This document shows positions 55,836-64,000 of a stretch of DNA of 64,000 nucleotides, one piece after another; position 1 is the first letter of the stretch, and each line of letters opens with the position of its first letter. Location of the stretch: positions 806,001 through 870,000 of the forward strand of contig CBDDOJ010000001.1 of assembly GCA_965231865.1 (NCBI GenBank). Reading direction: 5' to 3'. The notes under the pieces were generated by a model. It saw only the letters and a program-made list of their open reading frames with translations. It was not told where the DNA came from and did no database searches. The position numbers and the translations under genes are program-made. The stretch is from WTGA01 sp965231865. GTDB taxonomy: Bacteria; Pseudomonadota; Gammaproteobacteria; Arenicellales; Poriferihabitantaceae.

Positions 55836-58277
55836 ATGACCCTGCCCTCCCAGGCAAAAACCGTGATTATCGGCGGCGGTGTGATGGGCTGCTCCCTGGC
55901 CTATCATCTGTGCAAGGAAGGAGAAACGGACATCATCCTGCTTGAAAAAGGGGAACTGACGTCCGGGTCCACCTGGCACGCAGCGGGCCAGATTACCCAC
56001 TCCGTCAGCCACTATGGCCTGGCAAAAATGGCGGCGTACGGCACCGAACTCTACCCGAGACTGGAAGAGGAAACCGGACAGTCCTGCAGCTGGCATCCCA
56101 GTGGAAGCCTGCGGGTCGCCTATGAAGAAACGGAAGTGGACTGGCTGCACTATACCTGGTCCATCGGCAGGGGACTGGGGCATGCGATGGAAATCGTTGG
56201 CCCCAAACGCATCCGGGAATTGCATCCATTTTATAATCTGGAGGGTATCCGTTCGGCACTGCATACCCGGGGCGACGGCCATGTTGACCCCGCCGGTGTC
56301 ACCTTCGCCCTGGCGAAAGGTGCCCGGGCTATGGGAGGAAAAGTGGTCCGGCACAATCGCGTCACCGGCATTACTGCGAAACCGAACGGGGAATTCACTG
56401 TGCATACACAACAGGGGGACATCCGTGCGGAACGGGTTGTGAATGCCGGAGGGACCTATGCCCGGCAAATCGGGAAATGGGTCGGCCTTGACCTTCCCAT
56501 TGCCAATCTGCTTCATCACTATCTGGTCACCGATACGGTTCCCGAATTCCTTGATCTGGACCGTGAATTACCGGTGGTCCGGGATGACCGGCAAGTGTCC
56601 GGTTATATCCGCATGGAACAAAAATCCGGTTTGATCGGGATTTACGAGAAGGCCAATGCGACCACGGTATGGGATCATGGAACCCCCTGGGAATCGGAAA
56701 ACGAACTGTTTGAGGCCGACTATGAACGGATTGCGCCCTGGCTGGAAAATGCCTTGGAGCGAATGCCGGTATTCGCCCACCTCGGGATCAAACGGGCAGT
56801 GCATGGTGCCATCACCCATCCGCCAGACGGAAATATGCTGCTTGGGCCATCCGGTGTTCGGAATTTCTGGCTGTGCTGCGGTTCCCAGGTGGGCATTGCA
56901 TGGGGACCGGGGGCCGGCAGGTACCTGGCCCAATGGATGATCCACGGTGCTGCCGACATCTCCATGGCCAGTTTTGATCCGAGACGGTTTGGAGCGGACA
57001 TCGACGAGGTCTACCGCATTGAGAAGGCAAAGGAAGATTACCTTCTTCGGCATGAAATTCCATTCCCGGCCCTGGACCGGCCCGGCTGCCGCCCGTCCCA
57101 TTCCAGGCTTTCGCCCCTGTATGCGGTCCTGCAGGAAAAAGGGGCGGTTTACCAGGACATCTACGGTTGGGAAAGACCTTACTGGTATGCGGTGGATGGA
57201 ATGCCGCAAAGGCATGTGGAAAGCTTTTCCCGGACCCGGCTCCACGGGATTGTCGGCAACGAAGTCCGGGGATTGAGGCAGCATGCGGGAATCGCAGACC
57301 TGACCGCCTTTGCAAAACTGGAGGTCTCGGGAAAGGATGCGGAAAATTACCTGTCCCGGGTGTCATCCAATCGGTTGCCGAACCAGGTCGGCAGTGTCTC
57401 CCTGACGTATTTCATCCTCGAAAACGGCCGGATCGAAGGCGAAGCCACACTGGCGAAACTGGCGAAGGATCACTATTACCTGGTGTATGCCGCCGCAAGG
57501 GAGGCGTCGCTCATGAACTGGCTGGAAACACAGGTCCACCCGGATGAATCCGTTTTCATCCGCAACCGGTCCCGTGACTATGGCGTCCTTATGCTCGCTG
57601 GACCCGCTTCCAGAAGGATTCTCGGTGAATGCACCGCCGCGGAACTGGGCAACACGGATTTCAGATGGTTGTCCGCCCGGCACATAACCGTTGCCAATGT
57701 GGGGAATGTTCGTGCCATGCGAGTCACCTATACCGGTGAACTGGGTTGGGAACTGCATATCCCGATTTCCGGCATGTTGGAGGTGTACACCGCCCTGGTG
57801 GAAACGGAAGCCGGCAAAGGCCTTGTTCATGTCGGTTCGGCCGCATTGAATGCCCTGCGAATGGAAAAGGCATACCGCTCAGGAAATGAAATTACCAATG
57901 AAGTGACTCTGGCCGAAGCCGGCCTCCTGCGGTTTTCCCGGAAAAACGGCTTCCAGGGCGCAAAGTGGTCCACGACTCCGGCCACGAGATGGCGGCTGGT
58001 CTATCTGAAACTGGACGAACCCGGAGATCAGGCCCCCCAGGCCGATCCTCTGGGCTCAGAAACCATCTGGCACAACGGGATTCCGGTGGGGCATGTCTCT
58101 TCCGGAGGCTATGGCTACGGCATTGGCCGCTATCTTGCCTTCGGCTATGTGGCGGTGGACATTGCGAATCCGGGTACAGCGGTGGAAATATCCGTTCTGG
58201 GCAGCCCCCGCCGGGCAGTCATCCTGGAAGATGCCGTATGGGATGCCGGGAATACACGGCCCCGGTCCAACCACTGA
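55836..58277 (+). CDS. dimethylglycine/sarcosine dehydrogenase-like FAD oxidoreductase with GcvT domain (copy 3)
   Basis: An 813-residue two-domain flavoprotein. The FAD fingerprint is VIIGGGVMGCSLAYHL (residues 10-25) and the covalent-flavin motif is TSGSTWHAAG (His48). The GcvT half has DLTAFAKLEVSG and TGELGWELHI. It resembles copy 1 (6978-9422) and copy 2 (9518-11950) but is on the other strand 46 kb away. It is followed 108 bases later by a carboxymuconolactone-decarboxylase-like gene. It likely oxidises an N-methylated amine formed by the Rieske/aminotransferase cluster, with ETF as acceptor. Confidence 0.9.
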   Translation: MTLPSQAKTVIIGGGVMGCSLAYHLCKEGETDIILLEKGELTSGSTWHAAGQITHSVSHYGLAKMAAYGTELYPRLEEETGQSCSWHPSGSLRVAYEETEVDWLHYTWSIGRGLGHAMEIVGPKRIRELHPFYNLEGIRSALHTRGDGHVDPAGVTFALAKGARAMGGKVVRHNRVTGITAKPNGEFTVHTQQGDIRAERVVNAGGTYARQIGKWVGLDLPIANLLHHYLVTDTVPEFLDLDRELPVVRDDRQVSGYIRMEQKSGLIGIYEKANATTVWDHGTPWESENELFEADYERIAPWLENALERMPVFAHLGIKRAVHGAITHPPDGNMLLGPSGVRNFWLCCGSQVGIAWGPGAGRYLAQWMIHGAADISMASFDPRRFGADIDEVYRIEKAKEDYLLRHEIPFPALDRPGCRPSHSRLSPLYAVLQEKGAVYQDIYGWERPYWYAVDGMPQRHVESFSRTRLHGIVGNEVRGLRQHAGIADLTAFAKLEVSGKDAENYLSRVSSNRLPNQVGSVSLTYFILENGRIEGEATLAKLAKDHYYLVYAAAREASLMNWLETQVHPDESVFIRNRSRDYGVLMLAGPASRRILGECTAAELGNTDFRWLSARHITVANVGNVRAMRVTYTGELGWELHIPISGMLEVYTALVETEAGKGLVHVGSAALNALRMEKAYRSGNEITNEVTLAEAGLLRFSRKNGFQGAKWSTTPATRWRLVYLKLDEPGDQAPQADPLGSETIWHNGIPVGHVSSGGYGYGIGRYLAFGYVAVDIANPGTAVEISVLGSPRRAVILEDAVWDAGNTRPRSNH

Positions 58278-58385
58278 CCATCCGATACTGGGTGCCCCGG
58301 TTCATGAAACCATGCCGGGTATCGATCTGGCCGGGCAAATCCAGTAACATGAAAAATTCCAATCATTCACAAGAAGACATGAACC

Positions 58386-58781
58386 ATGGACAAAGAGCGA
58401 TTTGAACTGGGCCTGGCACAGCGTAAAGGCACCCTGGGTGCAAAATATGTTGAAAGAAATCTTGCCGCGGCGGATGAATTCACCCGACCCTTTCAGGAAA
58501 TGATGACCGAATGGTGCTGGGGATTTGGCTGGGGGGATGAGTGTATTGACCGAAAAACCCGATCCATGATGAACCTGGCAATGATCGGCGCTCTGGGTAG
58601 AATGCACGAATGGGAAATCCACTGCCGCGGGGCCATCAACAATGGGGTCACCAAGGAACAGATTCGGGCAATCATCCATGTTGTTGCCATTTACTGCGGG
58701 GTTCCCCAGTCCCTGGAATGTTTTCGTATCGCCCGCAAGGTGCTGGAAGAGGAGGGTCTGCTTTCGCAACCCGGCGCGTGA
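58386..58781 (+). CDS. carboxymuconolactone decarboxylase family protein (PcaC-like)
   Basis: A 131-residue all-helical protein of the CMD/AhpD superfamily. The PcaC-like pattern is seen: YVERNLAAADEFTRPFQEMM, WGFGWGD, RKTRSMMNLAMIGALGR, EWEIHCRGAINNGVTKEQI and IYCGVPQSLE. The AhpD-type CxxC pair is absent, so a peroxidase role is unlikely. PcaC decarboxylates 4-carboxymuconolactone, but no aromatic-degradation genes are near. Many PcaC-like proteins beside amine-catabolism genes have unknown roles. Confidence 0.88.
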   Translation: MDKERFELGLAQRKGTLGAKYVERNLAAADEFTRPFQEMMTEWCWGFGWGDECIDRKTRSMMNLAMIGALGRMHEWEIHCRGAINNGVTKEQIRAIIHVVAIYCGVPQSLECFRIARKVLEEEGLLSQPGA

Positions 58782-59025
58782 CCAGGCAGCCTTCCGGCCA
58801 CCTGTACTGCCGAAGAACGGCCGCTTGTCCCGGGAACGGCACTGACGACCCCGCCTGTTTCCGAACACCCTGGATCACGGATATTTTCCACAGCATGGCC
58901 CGGGGATAACGGTAATTGCGCCGGCTTCGGGCCTGCCGCCGTGCGAACAGATCTGCGTCAGCAATGGATCAGTCTGGAGCCACGAGGCTTTGCAAGGGAA
59001 GTCCTCCTGTATCGCTGGAAATCGC

Positions 59026-60746
59026 TCACCAGCGGGCCCTGACATCGATGACGACCGCGTGTTCGGGTGCTCGCGTCTCCCTCTCGTGCCGCCGGGCGCT
59101 GAGGCCGAACGACAGGTCCGGGGCAGCTTTGCCTTCCGAAGCCACCCGCCACCCGAGGGTGTAATCGCGCGCGCCGGTCGAAATACCGACTTCAGCACGC
59201 GGGCCCGCGGTGAACCCGCCGCCGAAGACAGGGAAGCCCCAGGCCGCCTCCAATGAGTGGCGGCTTGCGGCCGATATCCCGGCTGAAGGACCGTCGGGCG
59301 TGAACAGCGAATCCAGCATGTCGCCCGTCCCTGGGCCGCGGTCGTGACGCAGGCTCAGGGACGGACCGCGTGCCGTCGCCGGGGCGGGATCGTACGCCAG
59401 CGACACCGAAACACCGCTCTCTTTCAAGTGCTCGTTCTCGTGCTTGAACAATGTGTGGCCCGACAGCTCGAGGGAGAGTCCCGCCTGCGGATCGAACCAT
59501 CTGATGCCGCCTCCGAGTTCGTAGCCTACGCCCCGTTCGACGTCGCCTCCGTCATGGCGCACGCCCGCCTCCAGCTTCGGGGTCACCTGCGCACCGTCGA
59601 TGTTGATCGCCCAGCGGCTTTCCACCGCGAGTCGGAAGCGGGTCGCTTCGGCACTTGCCGCGGAAAGTCCGCTCGTTTCGTCCGACGACGTCCGTGTCCA
59701 CAACACCTCGGACCCCAGCGTGACCGCCGGCATCGAATCGTCCTCCGTCGGCGTCGTCACATCGCCCCTGAGGCCGACGGCCGCCATGGTCCATTTCGTG
59801 TCAGCACGCTGCCGGTCGTTCCCGGTCGGCTTCACGGTCACCTCACCGGTGCCGTAGCCGGCCGCGCCCCAGACCTGCAGCCGGTCCGACACAGGCATCG
59901 CCACGTAGGGCACAGCCGCCGTCAGCGAGGCTTCTATCTTTCCGTCAGCACCCTCGGCCCCGTAGTCGCCGTCGGCTTCGGTGCGTGCGAGCGCTACGCC
60001 CATAAGCCGTTCGCCCATGGAATGGTCGACGCCGAGCAGGACAGTCGACGCCGTGCCGTCACCGTGTTCTTCGGTGTCAAAGCTCCTCTGCGACGCCTGC
60101 CCCCAAAATGCGACCGCACCACCGCGGGCGTCGGTCTCTTCTGTCAGCGTGAAGCGGCTGCCAAGCAGCGCCTCCTGCACAGTCATGCTGCGTGCCGCCG
60201 GTGCATCCGTTACGTCGTAGATGGAAACGACGTCGCGGTACTGCTTCGCAATCGCTACAGACATCGGCCCCAGCTCCTGTCCGGCGATGGCGCCGCTGAG
60301 GCCGGGATTACGCGGCGCAGCCATCCGGCCCGAAATCCCCTCCAGTGCCTGCTCGGCCACTGCGCGCCCGAACGGTGCCAGCCACCCCGCGGTCGACAGC
60401 CGACCGTCTGCGCCCGTTTGCCCCTGCGGCAAAACGGGGGTGTTGATGGTTATGTGTACATCATGTCTAAAGCCGATGCCGTCAGTGTATTCTACCGTTA
60501 TCCGGAGTGTCTTTCCTAATTCGTTCTCCGTCAGGGTGTAGGTCGGTACCGTCGATGCAGGCCGAATGGCACTAAAATTACTATTGGGGTCTGTTACATC
60601 TTTGCTCAGCCAGAAGTAGGTCACCGGATCGGAGCCGTTGCCGTCAGGATCGTTAGCGGTTCGCTGAATCCTCAAGGTATCGCCCACCCGAGGAGTGCCA
60701 CTGAACCCACTGACCGCGAAGGTTGCCGGGCCGCCCTGATTACTTA
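59026..60746 (-). pseudogene. 3' part of an IS-interrupted autotransporter gene (Ig-like region and beta-barrel)
   Basis: The downstream part of a gene split by the insertion sequence at 60747-62554. It encodes a linker domain (GDTLRIQRTANDPDGNG to VLPQG), a passenger-like stretch and then a C-terminal autotransporter barrel of about 280 residues with alternating amphipathic strands (GDVERGVGYELGGGIRW, AGLSLELSGHTLF), ending VVIDVRARW with the terminal aromatic residue needed for outer-membrane assembly. Joined to 62555-62975 without the insertion and one copy of the 6-bp duplication, the reading frame is continuous. The high GC compared with neighbours suggests transfer. In its present form this part has no proper start and is probably not expressed. 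Confidence 0.9.
60741..60746. repeat. target-site duplication, left copy (TACTTA)
   Basis: TACTTA directly precedes the left end of the insertion sequence and is repeated at 62555-62560 directly after its right end. Confidence 0.85.
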
Positions 60747-62554
60747 GTGTTTGCCAGAAAACCCCCAGATCAACGATAGTATGTTGATTTAAAAGGATTA
60801 TTTTCGGGTTTTTTGCTCGAAGATTCCCCCAAGAAAGGCGGTTTATGGTAAAATACGGGCAGTATAGGCCCTTTTTGTCGAATCTTCACCTTCTTCATCT
60901 GCTCTCTTCTTTTATTTTTCCATTATGCGAAACGTCTTCCACTTCCAGGCCGAGATCGGTGCCTTGTCCATCGAGGATATCCAGCTTGATCCAAGATCCC
61001 GAGATGATATTCCTGCCCTGTTGCTGGGACTGCAATATCTCTATGCCGATGAAACCACCCGCACCGCCCTGTTTGAATTGCTGGAGCAAGAGGTGCTCCC
61101 CGGGGTGGACCTGAACAATGGCCGCCCGGGTATGACCCTGTGGAGCATCCTGGTAATGGGAATACTCAAAGAAGGATTGAACTGTGACTTTGACCGGTTG
61201 CATGAGCTGGTGAATAAACATTCTGACATCCAGGCCTTTCTGGGTCACGGGACGATCCATGCTTCCTACAAGCTCCAGCAGGTCATCGACAATGTCAGCC
61301 TGTTACGTCCCGAGGTGCTGGTCAAGGTGAACCAACTGGTGGTTTCCACGGGGCATGCGGTCGCAAAAAAAAAGCCTGGAGAAACGTTGGCCGGGCGATG
61401 CGATAGTTTCGTGGTGGAGACGGATGTCCACTACCCGACTGATTTCAACCTCCTGTTGGATTCCACTCGCTGCCTGATCCGCGAAACCAGCAAGGCCTGT
61501 GAATGGCATGATGTGAAAGGCTGGCGGCAGCACCAGCACCTGACCAAACAGGTACGCAAGCGGTTCAATCGGGTCTCCACGGCTCGGTTCTGGAAGAAAC
61601 GACCGAAGCAGGTGGTGAAGTATCTGAAGACCTGTCGGAAAATGGCCGGGAAAGCGGAGTTATCCCTGGTTGCCCTGGAGGAAGCCGGGGCAAGTGCCGC
61701 CCGGATGGAGAAGATCCGCAAATTTCTGGGGTTTGTCCACAAGTTTACCGACCAGGTTGACCGCCGGGTGTTACAGGGCGAAACGATTGAGCATTCCGAG
61801 AAAACCTTTTCGGTATTCGAGGAGCATACCCGGTGGATATCGAAAGGCAAGGCGGGGCGTGTGGTGGAACTCGGGGTTCCCCTGGCCATTGTCGAGGACC
61901 AGCACCAGTTTGTGCTGGATTATCAGATCATGTGGCAAGGCGGAGATGTGGATGTAGCGGTTCCCCTGGTTGAGTCCTGCCAGGAGATGCACCCGGACCT
62001 GCGGGAATGCAGCTTTGACCGGGGCTTTCACAGCCCGGCGAACCGCAAGCGTCTGGACGAACTGCTTGACACTGCGACCTTGCCGAAAAAGGGCCGACTG
62101 AATGCCGCGGACCAGGAACGGGAGTCCGACGAAGTCTTTGCCCGTGCCCGCAAGCAGCACCCGGCCGTGGAGTCAGCGATCAACCATCTGGAACACCACG
62201 GACTTGACAGAGTCCGGGCGAAAGGAGCCGAGGGGTTCGAGAGAACCGTCGGGCTGGCCATACTTGCTGCCAACCTGCAGCGCCTCGGCCGGATGGTACA
62301 AAAATCGGAGAAAACGCATCATGATCGGCACCGCCTCGCTGCCTGATGCTCTTTTCACCCGGTCAGACCTGCCCCCGCACCGACGGGGAGGGCCTCCTAT
62401 GACCTGGAGCGTAAAATTCCTCAAAATCGTGCCTCAAACAGCCGAAAACAAGCGGCATTGAGCGAAAATCTCCTCCGCATCCGTCGGAGGGAGCCTGTAA
62501 AAATTGATTTCAGTCCTCCGATTACGCAAAATCAGGGGGTTTTCTCTCAGACAC
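60747..62554 (+). mobile_element. insertion sequence, ISNCY (IS1202-like) type, 1808 bp
   Basis: The ends are imperfect inverted repeats. The left end reads GTGTTTGCCAGAAAACCCCC (60747-60766) and the right end, on the minus strand, GTGTCTGAGAGAAAACCCCC (62554-62535), 17 of 20 identical, continuing with A/T then GAT. A single transposase gene (60925-62346) lies inside. A 6-bp direct repeat TACTTA flanks it. A CCTCCG...CGGAGG stem occurs after the transposase (near 62470-62488). The element is inserted in an autotransporter gene in opposite orientation to it. It appears intact and may be active. Confidence 0.92.
60925..62346 (+). CDS. ISNCY-family (IS1202-like) DDE transposase
   Basis: A 473-residue transposase. 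The N-terminal region IQLDPRSRDDIPALLLGLQY and GRPGMTLWSILVMGILKEGL, and the middle region FVVETDVHYPTDFNLLLDST, are typical of the ISNCY/IS1202 group. The first catalytic Asp lies in VETDVHYPTD. Candidates for the second Asp and the Glu are in CSFDRGFHSPANRKRL and HPAVESAINHLEHHGLDR. The protein is full length without frameshift. It is the only gene of the insertion sequence. Confidence 0.93.
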   Translation: MRNVFHFQAEIGALSIEDIQLDPRSRDDIPALLLGLQYLYADETTRTALFELLEQEVLPGVDLNNGRPGMTLWSILVMGILKEGLNCDFDRLHELVNKHSDIQAFLGHGTIHASYKLQQVIDNVSLLRPEVLVKVNQLVVSTGHAVAKKKPGETLAGRCDSFVVETDVHYPTDFNLLLDSTRCLIRETSKACEWHDVKGWRQHQHLTKQVRKRFNRVSTARFWKKRPKQVVKYLKTCRKMAGKAELSLVALEEAGASAARMEKIRKFLGFVHKFTDQVDRRVLQGETIEHSEKTFSVFEEHTRWISKGKAGRVVELGVPLAIVEDQHQFVLDYQIMWQGGDVDVAVPLVESCQEMHPDLRECSFDRGFHSPANRKRLDELLDTATLPKKGRLNAADQERESDEVFARARKQHPAVESAINHLEHHGLDRVRAKGAEGFERTVGLAILAANLQRLGRMVQKSEKTHHDRHRLAA

Positions 62555-62560
62555 TACTTA
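62555..62560. repeat. target-site duplication, right copy (TACTTA)
   Basis: Second copy of the 6-bp direct repeat flanking the insertion sequence. Removing 60747-62560 rejoins the autotransporter frame. Confidence 0.85.
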
Positions 62561-62975
62561 TAATAATAGTGAGCGTAGGCCCGGTCCCTACATTGTAGCC
62601 GGAGCCGGACGTGATGGTGATCAGGATGGTTTCCGCGTTGTCGTCCTGCGTATCCGCGAGAAACACGACCGGGAAATCGACGCGAGTAAATGCCGCCGTC
62701 CCGGACGGAAACGTGAATACCCCAGTACTAGTCCCGCAGTTGGCGCCGGCAATGGTGTAGTCGGTCCCGCAGGTCGCAGTGCCGCCAATGGAGTAGTTGA
62801 CGTCGAGAGCCGCTGTCAAGGGCCGGCTGACTTGTATCTCGTAGTATCCCGTGTTGTCTTCAAAACCGGGGGCTTGGCCGTCGGCTCCTTCGTCCCAGAA
62901 CACGTTCGGTATCTGCGTCTGCGCCAGCGCGTCTTCCGGTGCCCAAGAGGCATGAAGCACCAAAAGAAGCGACAC
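62555..62975 (-). pseudogene. 5' part of the IS-interrupted autotransporter gene (signal peptide and Calx-beta-like domain)
   Basis: From the GTG at 62975 the frame encodes a hydrophobic secretion signal (VSLLLVLHASWAPEDALA, cleavage likely before QTQ) and a Calx-beta-like domain: YYEIQVSRPL, VNYSIGGTATCGTDYTI, ending ETILITITSGSGYNVGTGPT. It then runs into the insertion sequence and stops in its first codons (stop at 62547). The hydrophobic core continues upstream of the GTG (FFRPRGLLAV), but no ATG is in frame there. The next ATG with a good ribosome-binding site (63158-63160) is in another frame, beyond a G tract. The true start is therefore uncertain. Confidence 0.88.
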
Positions 62976-63061
62976 CGCGAGCAGGCCGCGGGGCCGAAAG
63001 AATCGATCGGCTAAGCGGGAAGATTCAGGTCCTGAAAGTCGGAGGAAGCCCCGCCTGATGC

Positions 63062-63078
63062 GGGGGGGGGGGGGGGGG
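63062..63078. repeat. homopolymer tract of 17 G (C on the coding strand)
   Basis: Seventeen consecutive G on the plus strand lie between the ATG at 63158-63160 and the signal-peptide coding region of the split autotransporter gene. Tracts this long slip at high frequency in bacteria and switch surface-protein genes on and off. With 17 the upstream ATG frame ends at a stop at 63011-63013. With 18 or 15 it would join the signal-peptide frame. Confidence 0.85.
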
Positions 63079-63524
63079 TACGTAGACTTTGGCCGAGTAC
63101 AGTCGGTGCCGTACCGGACGATCCGACAACCGCCCGTATCACATGAAACAAACCAAACATAACCAGGTTACCTCTTTAATCATGCCACTCGTTTGACAGC
63201 GATTCCGCAAAAGTTGCAAACATCTCCCGTCGAATCGACCTCCTGGTTCCGAGTCAATCGTTACCAGAAATACATTTCATGAACGGAAATTACACCGCTT
63301 TAAGGACAAAAGCAAGAACAAAAAAATACTATCAGGCCGGACTATCCCACGCTGAAGAGTTGATGAAGTTTTGTGGAACGGGGGATTGGGGATACTCTGC
63401 GGGACGATGGGCAGTGTGCTGGATTCGCCCCGGTAGTGGGCAGGCGCAGTCTGGATGTGGAGGGTATGGGCGTTGTCTGCCTGGTTTCAGGGTCTTGACA
63501 ACGGGGCCCGGTGCCGACAGGGTA

Positions 63525-63764
63525 TGGACGGTCCTGTTCCCCCTCCACCGGCCGAACCGTCAGACAACTCGACAGCCGCCACTGTCCCCTCGCATCCCGA
63601 AAATCCAGCGCCTCACACACCCAACGGACCAGCGCCATGCGCCCGGAAAACTGATCAGTCGGCGGCAACATCGCCAAAACCGCCTGACCTCGTTCAGACT
63701 TCAAAATACCCGGGAAGAGAGAATAATTCTGCCATGGTCGGTACAATAACCGATCAATAATCAT
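63525..63764 (-). pseudogene. possible remnant of a DUF4338/IS-associated N-terminal domain
   Basis: The minus-strand frame reads QFSGRMALVRWVCEALDF then RDARGQWRLSSCL. This resembles the helix-turn-helix N-terminus of DUF4338-type (DruA-like, IS-associated) proteins, where a pattern like SR-x-L-x-x-x-VCE-x-LDWR-x-A-x-G-x-x-K/R-x-M-x-CR is common. The continuation LLxLxxxGLxxLP is not present and the rest is missing. Evidence is one short match by memory, so confidence is low. Confidence 0.3.
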
Positions 63765-63869
63765 TTGTTTGGCAGCAAAATGACCAATGGGCCGGGCGCG
63801 ACACCACGCCGATGCTCAGGCAGGTTTCCGGGGGGCATGACTTCGTGTCTCCCATTGTCAAATGAAGGC

Positions 63870-63898
63870 TTGACTTAAAGAGTACTTTAACCTGTAAA
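63870..63898 (+). promoter_or_regulatory. promoter-like site with overlapping dyad
   Basis: TTGACT (63870-63875), 17 bases, TGTAAA (63893-63898). The spacer holds the dyad TTAAAG-AGTA-CTTTAA (63875-63890), which could be an operator. It lies about 40 bases before a GTG start at 63936. Confidence 0.45.
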
Positions 63899-63935
63899 CT
63901 GCCCCGAATCGATCATACCGACCAGGACCGAACCC

Positions 63936-64000
63936 GTGAACAACCGCCAGCCAACTGAAAACCCCGATCCAATCTGGGTGCAGGCGTCCTCCCTGACCGC
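63936..64000 (+). CDS. start of an unidentified gene, cut by the window edge
   Basis: A GTG codon preceded by AGGA (about 10 bases upstream) opens a frame of 21 codons to the edge (NNRQPTENPDPIWVQASS). It is placed just after a good promoter-like site. The fragment is too short to assign. The call rests on the promoter and ribosome-binding site only. Confidence 0.35.
   Translation, partial: MNNRQPTENPDPIWVQASSLT

Larger units (their letters stand above)
63079..63935. other. largely non-coding, decayed sequence
   Basis: Includes, on the minus strand, an ATG at 63158-63160 with AGAGGT upstream (possible original start of the split autotransporter), a degraded transposase-like fragment (63525-63764) and a promoter-like site near 63870. 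Other open frames show no recognisable family. Confidence 0.45.

Noticed and set aside
63279..63749. Plus-strand open frame of 156 codons
   Set aside because: No family features; the opposite strand carries the more plausible DUF4338-like remnant.

Overview
The window (about 53% GC by eye) looks like accessory chromosome of a heterotrophic member of the Pseudomonadota, most likely a marine or host-associated gammaproteobacterium. The DUF3461 gene, the SufS/SufE pair, RecQ and an initiator tRNA of the E. coli type support this. The catabolic content (methylated amines and betaines, a DMSP-demethylase-like protein, ectoine-degradation-type enzymes, a TAXI-type TRAP transporter) and an ankyrin-repeat protein suggest life on osmolytes, possibly with a eukaryotic host. 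The lineage is inferred from gene content only.

Layout. 1-3.8 kb (minus): a Rieske oxygenase cut by the window edge, a PLP-dependent D-cysteine desulfhydrase/cysteate-lyase-type enzyme, and etfA/etfB. 4-6.9 kb (plus): a HisN-type phosphatase and recQ. 7-13.8 kb (minus): an MttB-family methyltransferase followed by two dimethylglycine-dehydrogenase-like flavoproteins. 14.4-14.9 kb: a ParDE toxin-antitoxin pair. 16-21.2 kb (plus): class III aminotransferase, DoeA-like hydrolase, esterase, small EamA protein, DUF3461 protein. 21.6-24.7 kb (minus): DmdA-like GcvT protein, sufE, sufS. 25.3-29.7 kb: a two-subunit molybdenum oxidoreductase facing XdhC and a MobA/MocA-like protein. 30.7-40.1 kb (plus): a compact seven-gene operon (HyuA, HyuB, ThDP enzyme, SDR, acyl-CoA dehydrogenase, CaiB/BaiF CoA-transferase, MaoC-type hydratase). 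40.4-42 kb: an intrinsic terminator, a stem-loop-rich non-coding block ending in a second terminator, then a tyrosine recombinase. 42.3-48 kb: glutamine amidotransferase, EamA transporter, DoeB-like deacetylase, a truncated methyltransferase against an initiator tRNA, and the ankyrin protein. 47.8-58.8 kb: a quaternary-amine-type cluster (TAXI-TRAP transporter, Rieske oxygenase, SDR; divergent aminotransferase, third DMGDH-like flavoprotein, carboxymuconolactone-decarboxylase-like protein). 59-63.2 kb: a Calx-beta/autotransporter gene split by an insertion sequence with a 6-bp target duplication and preceded by a 17-nt G tract. The right edge holds decayed sequence and the start of one more gene.

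Common theme. Three DMGDH-like enzymes, a DmdA-like protein, MttB and two Rieske oxygenases point to removal of methyl or amine groups from osmolytes. Reducing equivalents could go to EtfAB and one-carbon units to tetrahydrofolate through the GcvT-type domains. No recognisable transcriptional regulator other than the ParD antitoxin is present. Sites worth most attention are the IS-split autotransporter with its poly-G tract (59.0-63.2 kb), the structured block before the integrase (40.4-41.0 kb) and the seven-gene operon (30.7-40.1 kb).
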